NCBI RefSeq assembly: GCF_000613345.1
Contig: NZ_BAIS01000012.1
Location: 1 to 48,744, forward strand
Length of the DNA: 48,744 bases
DNA from: Prevotella disiens JCM 6334 = ATCC 29426
GTDB lineage: Bacteria; Bacteroidota; Bacteroidia; Bacteroidales; Bacteroidaceae
Direction: 5' to 3'
Part shown: positions 44,368-48,744 of the stretch, piece after piece
Numbering within the stretch: the stretch's first letter is position 1
Layout: each line of letters opens with the position of its first letter
Program-made: the position numbers and the translations under genes
The notes under the pieces: generated by a model
The model's database searches: none
The model's input: only the letters and a program-made list of their open reading frames with translations
What the model was told of the DNA's origin: nothing

Positions 44368-44432
44368 TAAACAAGCATATATTTGCCGTTTTCGATATAA
44401 ATTTCTAATCTTTGCATAATAAATCGGTAAAA

Positions 44433-44667
44433 ATGCTAAAAGAAGAAGGTATAAATGAGGTGCTTAAGAAAGTGAAAGAAACTGATGTAACGGCATTCCA
44501 GCGGTATCCTTTTCATAGAGGAAGCATCCGAGGCACACGAAACAAGCATGAAGAAACCTAAGAACAAAGGGAGGATTGACAAAAGACATCCACAGAACAA
44601 CGCTAAGTTCATAAGTGAGTTTAAGAAAAACAAGACTTTGACCTTGCTACCTATTGAAACAAAATAA
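44433..44667 (+). pseudogene. Small ORF, possibly frameshifted
   Basis: ATG 44433 opens M-L-K-E-E-G-I-N-E-V-L-K-K-V-K-E-T-D-V and stops after 42 codons. The +1 frame carries a protein-like continuation, G-I-L-F-I-E-E-A-S-E-A-H-E-T-S, then K-K-P-K-N-K-G-R and on to a stop at 44665-44667, just before a strong terminator. One base removed near 44488-44500 would give a single product of about 77 residues, hydrophilic and lysine-rich. No family recognised. It may be a real small gene with an indel, or two unrelated short frames. Confidence 0.45.
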
Positions 44668-44692
44668 GGTGGAGCATTACGCCCCACCTTAT
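44664..44692. terminator. Bidirectional terminator
   Basis: ATAAGGTGG (44664-44672) pairs perfectly with CCACCTTAT (44684-44692). It lies between the rightward small ORF and the end of the leftward recombinase gene. Confidence 0.8.
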
Positions 44693-44696
44693 TATA

Positions 44697-45335
44697 TCAT
44701 ACAGCCATTGCAATAGCTTTTACCTTTCTCAATGTATTCACCGCTGTATTTGTGATTTGGCTCACATTGCGAAGAGACAAGCCTTTTTTGAGCAACTTCA
44801 CTTCTGCCTTATACTGCTCGAGCATCTGCTCATCCGTTTTTCGATAGCCCTCTTTGCGCCCCACCTTACCTCCTTGCGTGCGAAAGTGATTGTAACCGCT
44901 TTCCATGCGTGAACGGATAAGTGAGCGTTCCATCGAGTTGAATTGAGCAAGGATGCCCAAGACGAGATTTGCGATGGGATTAACTTGACCATTGGGAAGA
45001 AGCGTCTCTAAACCATTTTGTAGAATGAAGAGGCTCACCTTCATCGTGTTGAACTGTTCGATGATACTCAAGAAATCAACTGCCCTTCTTGAAAGTCGGC
45101 TACACTCATATATAAGCACCTTGTCAATCTTGCTGCTTACAACAAAGTTAAGAAGCTCGGTCAGTGCATCACGCTCTGCAATCTTCTTCGCTCCGCTAAT
45201 CTTCTCCGAGAACTCTTTGACCACAATATAGCCCATTTTCTCAGCATACTCTCTCAAGTCGGCTAATTGTCGTTCGTAGTCTTGGCTACTCGTTGAAACT
45301 CTTGCATAGATGCAAACCCTTGTCTTTGTACACAT
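44697..45335 (-). CDS. Serine recombinase (resolvase/invertase family)
   Basis: A 212-residue small serine recombinase. The catalytic serine is residue 14 in C-I-Y-A-R-V-S-T-S-S-Q. The arginine cluster appears in Y-E-C-S-R-L-S-R-R near 80 and M-E-R-S-L-I-R-S-R near 135. The C-terminal helix-turn-helix (G-L-S-L-R-N-V-S-Q-I-T-N-T-A-V-N-T) binds the recombination site. It could resolve cointegrates or invert a DNA segment. I looked for an obvious pair of inverted crossover sites beside it and saw none. Its own promoter is well formed (45421-45451). Confidence 0.93.
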   Translation of the reverse strand: MCTKTRVCIYARVSTSSQDYERQLADLREYAEKMGYIVVKEFSEKISGAKKIAERDALTELLNFVVSSKIDKVLIYECSRLSRRAVDFLSIIEQFNTMKVSLFILQNGLETLLPNGQVNPIANLVLGILAQFNSMERSLIRSRMESGYNHFRTQGGKVGRKEGYRKTDEQMLEQYKAEVKLLKKGLSLRNVSQITNTAVNTLRKVKAIAMAV

Positions 45336-45420
45336 ATAATCTTTTAAGTTAGAATGACACGCAAAAATCTTTGAAACCTACTTGCTTATAAGATTAAATT
45401 GCATCACATTTAATTTGATA

Positions 45421-45451
45421 CAAAGATACAGGATTTCCAGTTATCCTGCAA
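45421..45451 (-). promoter_or_regulatory. Promoter of the serine recombinase
   Basis: Minus strand: TTG (45451-45449), 20-bp spacer, TATCTTTG (45428-45421). The leader is about 80 nt. Confidence 0.7.
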
Positions 45452-45600
45452 CTATATAATGTTATAAATCCCTGTTTTTCAATAAGATATACTACATTAA
45501 AGATATTGCTTTGCTTGTGGAAGATAGAAAATTGATGCATCAATCACACTAAACAGATAGCCTGTGCTGATACTCAATGACTTATCGCATTTTAGCCTTA

Positions 45601-46032
45601 TTAGGCCGTACCCAACCTTGAGTTGAAGATGTCAAAATCATACTCTTGATTGCCATTTCCAAGCATAGCTCTTAAAAGCATATCAACCTTGAGGTGGAAA
45701 AGCAATGATGTTATAACTTCTGTTACAGCACGGGTTAGGTCGGTTCTGCTAATCTCCCAAATGGCTTGCACATTTTCAACATTAAATGTATTGCAGCCCA
45801 CTCTCTCTTCTAAGCTCATTGCCAATCCATCAATAGCATCCCTTAATAAGTCGTTACCCTCAATAATTTCGGCAACCCCATCCGTTGTATCAAGCACACG
45901 GAAGAGTATATTCTGAAAGTGGTTTATACAACGCTCATCATCTATGGTATTATGTTCTTTTGCAGCTTTCTTCATTCCTTTCTTTATCACATCCTTATTA
46001 AAATGTCTTTTGATATTCTTCATAGTCTTCAT
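45601..46032 (-). CDS. Hypothetical protein, second gene of a pair
   Basis: A 143-residue soluble, mostly helical protein (V-I-K-K-G-M-K-K-A-A-K-E-H-N-T-I-D-D-E-R), beginning with a lysine-rich stretch. No recognised domain, signal peptide or membrane segment. It lies 6 bp after the 97-residue gene on the same strand, so they form an operon. Such pairs in Bacteroidales elements often sit between recombinase and primase genes, but no function is known to me. Confidence 0.65.
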   Translation of the reverse strand: MKTMKNIKRHFNKDVIKKGMKKAAKEHNTIDDERCINHFQNILFRVLDTTDGVAEIIEGNDLLRDAIDGLAMSLEERVGCNTFNVENVQAIWEISRTDLTRAVTEVITSLLFHLKVDMLLRAMLGNGNQEYDFDIFNSRLGTA

Positions 46033-46038
46033 CGTTCT

Positions 46039-46332
46039 CTATTTTATCTTTTTATTTTCAGTTCTTTCTATGGTTTGTTTAAGCATCGAAAGGTCGAGCA
46101 ATGCATCTTTTAGTTCCTCAAAATTTACATCTGCCTTGCCCTTAATCTTTGTCATTTGCTCTTCAAGGCCTTGTCCATCCGTTTCTTGTTGATGGACTAA
46201 AATCGCATCGTATAGCTTTGCCTTTTGCCTCAACCTATCGTATCTTTTCTTTTGGCTCTCACTGATTTTCCTTTTAGCCTCATCGGTGTGAGGTTGAGAG
46301 CGTTTCTTATTTTCTTCTCCGTAAATTATCAT
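46039..46332 (-). CDS. Small basic protein with NUMOD-like segment
   Basis: A 97-residue protein. Residues about 14-34 (T-D-E-A-K-R-K-I-S-E-S-Q-K-K-R-Y-D-R-L) resemble the short NUMOD3 DNA-binding motif found beside homing nucleases, but no nuclease domain is present. The rest is helical and ends in a lysine-rich tail. It is the first gene of a pair, divergent from the BT4734-type primase gene. It could be a DNA-binding regulator of the element; the motif match is weak because lysine-rich helices can imitate it. Confidence 0.6.
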   Translation of the reverse strand: MIIYGEENKKRSQPHTDEAKRKISESQKKRYDRLRQKAKLYDAILVHQQETDGQGLEEQMTKIKGKADVNFEELKDALLDLSMLKQTIERTENKKIK

Positions 46333-46397
46333 CGTTACTTTTCTTTTTTACTTACTATATATAAATATCAAGTAAGTTATAAAAAGTAAGTTCAAAC

Positions 46398-46428
46398 TTG
46401 CTTTTAGGATATTTTTTTTATATCTTTG
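46398..46428 (+). promoter_or_regulatory. Promoter of the BT4734-type primase gene
   Basis: TTG (46398-46400), 20-bp spacer, TATCTTTG (46421-46428). The leader of about 70 nt contains a GGTC-GTGA-GACC hairpin (46442-46453) and a 13-codon ORF overlapping the main start. An AGGAGG ribosome site, uncommon in this phylum, lies near 46493-46499. Confidence 0.72.
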
Positions 46429-46507
46429 CTCAAATGAGATTTGGTCGTGAGACCGAAAACATAATATTTTAACATGATAAGAAAGGTAGAAGAAGGAGGT
46501 ATAAAAT

Positions 46508-48045
46508 ATGTATAGTACCTCAACGAAGGTTTACTCGTACCAACAAAAACGAGAGAGTAAAATAAACTTCCAAGCGATGAAGTTTGAGAGTAGAGACACT
46601 GACCTAAAGGCTTTCGTAGAGTATGTAAAGAACGGTCATGCCATCACACATATTTTCAAAGACAACAGACGAATTAAGGATAACTATATGTGTACCTCGT
46701 TTATTTGTCTTGACATAGATGGATGTCCGATTGATATGCCTATGATGATTGAGAGGATTGCCAAGAAGCCTACGATGGCTTACTACACGGCAAGCAATGG
46801 GTATAAGGGAGAAGGTTTCAGATACCGTTTTATCTATCTCTTTGATGAACTTATAGACAAGTGCCATTATCAACCTTTGGTTTGTTCCATCAACCATTAC
46901 TTGAAAGACTGTGTTCCTGAATTTGAAAACGATGACAACTGTTCGGAAAACATCAATCAGCTTTACTTTGGATGCGATTGCTCTGAAACAAATTTGATAG
47001 TCAATGCAGATAGCATCTATCACCTAAGCGAATTTCCACATGAGCCTAAGAACAATGAGAAAATGGAGGGCAGAAAGGAAAAGAAAGCTAAAGCAAAGAT
47101 GCCTCAAACAGATTTTTTCAATGACCTATGCAAATTCTCTCCTTGGGATTTTCTCAACAAGTATCGTTCGGTATTCCAAGTGCAAGACCATTCTAACCCT
47201 ATAGCATACAGATATGGTGCTTTTATTTTTGATGGGAAAAAGTATGAAGAGGTTTGCCGTCCCCTAATCAAAGATAGGCTAATCGCAAGCAAGGATAATC
47301 TAAAAGTTGTTACCATCAAGATGGACAACACCGAAGAAAGAAGCTCTGTGCTGATGCCATCCAATATAGGCGCATTAACCCAAAGATAACTCTTGAAAAT
47401 TTAGTCTATGATTTGATGTATGAAATCTATGTCATTGGAAAATACGATAATACCGACAATGTACTGAATACTTTTGAAGTCTATAAGATAGCTGACTATG
47501 CATCATCGTTATCCATTGAAGAAATAATGCAAAGTGAATATAAAGGAAACAAGCACTTATTTCGTCTTGATAATGACTATTGTAAGAAGCATCATCTTGA
47601 ACCTAAATCTTATTGCAAAACAGTTGCTAAACTTTTGAGGATGGAAAAGATTTTACCTTTATACAATTCTACTCTAACTATTATAGAGAATGTTGAGAAC
47701 CTAAGAAATGATGGTATCAAGATTTCAGAGAAAACCTTATCAAGGTATTTGAAAGATGGAGATGTAAGTATGGTTTGGGAGCATATTCAAAATGGTTTTT
47801 CGGGAAAGGACAATAAAGCATATAATAATAACCCTCCAACAATTATGTTTCAAAGTCCAATTCCAGAAAAAAGGAGATATACTGATGATGAGATTGGAGA
47901 GTTATACGATGTCTCAAAATCGTTGAAGGATAACTTACAAAATCTTAAGCAGAATGGAATACACATTGGGAAAGATAGGCTATACAGCTTTTGTAAAAGG
48001 CATCATATAGAAACCAATCCTAACAAAAATACCTTGACAAATTAA
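46508..48045 (+). pseudogene. BT4734/VirE N-terminal-type primase, interrupted by one missing base
   Basis: Protein of about 512 residues when joined. The N-terminal 190 residues match the character of the BT4734-like domain (archaeo-eukaryotic primase-like) with the acidic motif C-L-D-I-D-G near residue 78 and a conserved T-A-S-N-G-Y-K-G-E-G-F-R-Y-R-F segment. The frame ends at 47389. In the adjacent frame the sequence continues R-R-I-N-P-K-I-T-L-E-N-L-V-Y-D-L-M-Y-E-I-Y to 48045, as expected for this family. One missing A in the run near 47334-47340 explains the break. The C-terminal part carries two repeated helical segments (S-K-S-L-K-D-N-L-Q-N-L-K-Q-N-G-I and I-I-E-N-V-E-N-L-R-N-D-G-I). 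Replication or regulation role inferred. Confidence 0.8.
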
Positions 48046-48064
48046 CAATTATTTAGATTTGGTG

Positions 48065-48096
48065 TTTGCTTTTAGATTTTATTTCTTATACCTTTG
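48065..48096 (+). promoter_or_regulatory. Consensus promoter with no gene directly downstream
   Basis: TTTG (48065-48068), exact 20-bp spacer, TACCTTTG (48089-48096). The next real gene is at 48365, beyond a terminator. Confidence 0.75.
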
Positions 48097-48102
48097 CTTT
48101 GG

Positions 48103-48302
48103 TAGTATCATTCAGATATAAGCCTACCTTGATTTCAACGCTTATACTTGAATGAGGAATATTCCAAGAGATGGTCATTCTTGAAACCATCAAAAAATAT
48201 ATTCAGGAATATTCGCTAAACAGATGAGTATGATTAAATGCTTTTGAAAGTTAGGGGGACGGCCTCGTTCTCTACATGGGAGGGCCGTCCCTATACTTTT
48301 TT
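48103..48302 (+). ncRNA. Candidate small RNA or transcription attenuator before the integrase
   Basis: A transcript of about 200 nt predicted from the promoter at 48065-48096 to a strong terminator at 48256-48302. Only tiny ORFs (10 and 18 codons, the latter at 48172-48228) lie inside, and the segment contains the palindrome GGAATATTCC. It could be a trans-acting sRNA, or a leader whose terminator controls the integrase gene 63 bp further on. Confidence 0.5.
48256..48302 (+). terminator. Strong rho-independent terminator
   Basis: GGGACGGCC (48256-48264) pairs perfectly with GGCCGTCCC (48283-48291), with an 18-nt loop, followed by TATACTTTTTT. Confidence 0.88.
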
Positions 48303-48364
48303 AAGTTGAGGTTAAGAAGAATATACCTCTATTAAAATATTCTTCAAATAAAATATTTTGACAC

Positions 48365-48744
48365 ATGATAAGCACAAACATTTCTATTGAGGATGAATTT
48401 TCGTTTAATGTGTACTTCAACTTGAACAAGAAGTACAAGAATAACAAGTATGAGATTGTACTCAAATCAAAGATAAAAGGGGAAAAAGTATCAATTCCAA
48501 TAGGAGCTAAGATTGAAAAAGACTTTTGGATTAAGCGAGATGCTACACATCCTTATGAGAAGGCTAAGGTGGATAGTTCAAGTGGAGCAGTGAAGCAGAA
48601 AGAATGTAAGGCTATCAATAAGAAAATTGAGAAGCTATTGAGCTATTGCCACGATTATGCAGATGCAGTGAATATTGCGCCAACTGAAAATGAAATCATA
48701 GAGTATAATGCATCCACTTTCAAAGAGTTTATTCAAAAAAAGCT
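48365..48744 (+). CDS. Tyrosine recombinase N-terminus, cut by window end
   Basis: The first 126 residues of a Bacteroidota tyrosine recombinase. The arm-binding domain reads F-S-F-N-V-Y-F-N-L-N-K-K-Y-K, then V-S-I-P-I-G-A-K-I, then a helical core-binding start ending F-K-E-F-I-Q-K-K. The catalytic part lies outside the window. It is probably the integrase of the element whose left end is near 41.16 kb, and so the likely enzyme for insertion at the guaA 3' end. The promoter-terminator unit just upstream may control it. Confidence 0.85.
   Translation, partial: MISTNISIEDEFSFNVYFNLNKKYKNNKYEIVLKSKIKGEKVSIPIGAKIEKDFWIKRDATHPYEKAKVDSSSGAVKQKECKAINKKIEKLLSYCHDYADAVNIAPTENEIIEYNASTFKEFIQKK

Larger units (their letters stand above)
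44016..44432. other. 417-bp gene-free leader with promoter and hairpins
   Basis: No convincing ORF. It contains the minus-strand promoter at 44336-44367, a nested hairpin at 44032-44084, and complementary GGAGTC/GACTCC segments near 44100-44148. Together these suggest a structured 5' leader or separate ncRNA. Confidence 0.5.

Noticed and set aside
44697..45600. Invertible promoter next to the serine recombinase
   Set aside because: No pair of inverted crossover-like sequences was found in the adjacent intergenic DNA.

Overview
The window looks like a low-GC Bacteroidota chromosome, most likely Prevotella or a close relative. The evidence is the TAnnTTTG-type -7 promoters (often with TTTG or TTG about 20 bp upstream), the Bacteroidales-type mobilization and tyrosine-recombinase genes, and secreted proteins with glycine/lysine-rich C-terminal tails of the kind seen in oral Bacteroidota. 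No tRNA, rRNA or CRISPR array was recognised.

Region 1 (1 to about 15.6 kb) is an integrative mobilizable element whose left end lies outside the window. It carries two tandem tyrosine recombinases plus a small coupled gene, a GNAT acetyltransferase, an SMR efflux pump, a HU-like protein (frameshifted), a 1400-residue membrane-anchored STAND-type NTPase, two excisionase-like HTH genes, a VapE-like NTPase, a Toprim primase, a DUF3408 protein, a MobC-like protein (frameshifted) and a relaxase. The HU/NTPase block is bounded by two diverged 93-bp hairpin-containing direct repeats, so it looks like an exchangeable cargo module. A phage-defence role for the NTPase is an inference.

Region 2 (about 15.8 to 41.1 kb) is core chromosome: trmO, an OPT transporter (two frameshifts), a thioredoxin-like lipoprotein, a BASS-like transporter, a TPR protein, folK, hflX, a DUF4954 protein (frameshift), an M16 peptidase, class I fumarase, two secreted proteins with similar C-terminal tails (one an M6 peptidase), a flavodoxin/ferredoxin protein, a diacylglycerol-kinase-like protein, miaA, gap, mscL and a phosphoethanolamine-transferase-like protein. 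The intergenic regions hold two families of short repeats with a shared 22-bp period, plus a REPIN-like double palindrome.

Region 3 (about 41.16 kb to the window end) appears to be the left part of a second mobile element. It begins at a sequence identical in logic to a guaA 3' end (E-W-E-stop), followed by what looks like the native guaA terminator. It carries hypothetical genes, two beta-barrel-like proteins, a lipoprotein, a serine recombinase, a BT4734-type primase (frameshifted) and the start of another tyrosine recombinase at the right edge. A promoter-terminator pair without a real gene precedes that integrase and may be a small RNA or attenuator.

Six genes are interrupted by single-base shifts, mostly one missing base in a short homopolymer. 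They occur in both core and mobile DNA, so sequencing or assembly error is a serious alternative to real gene decay.
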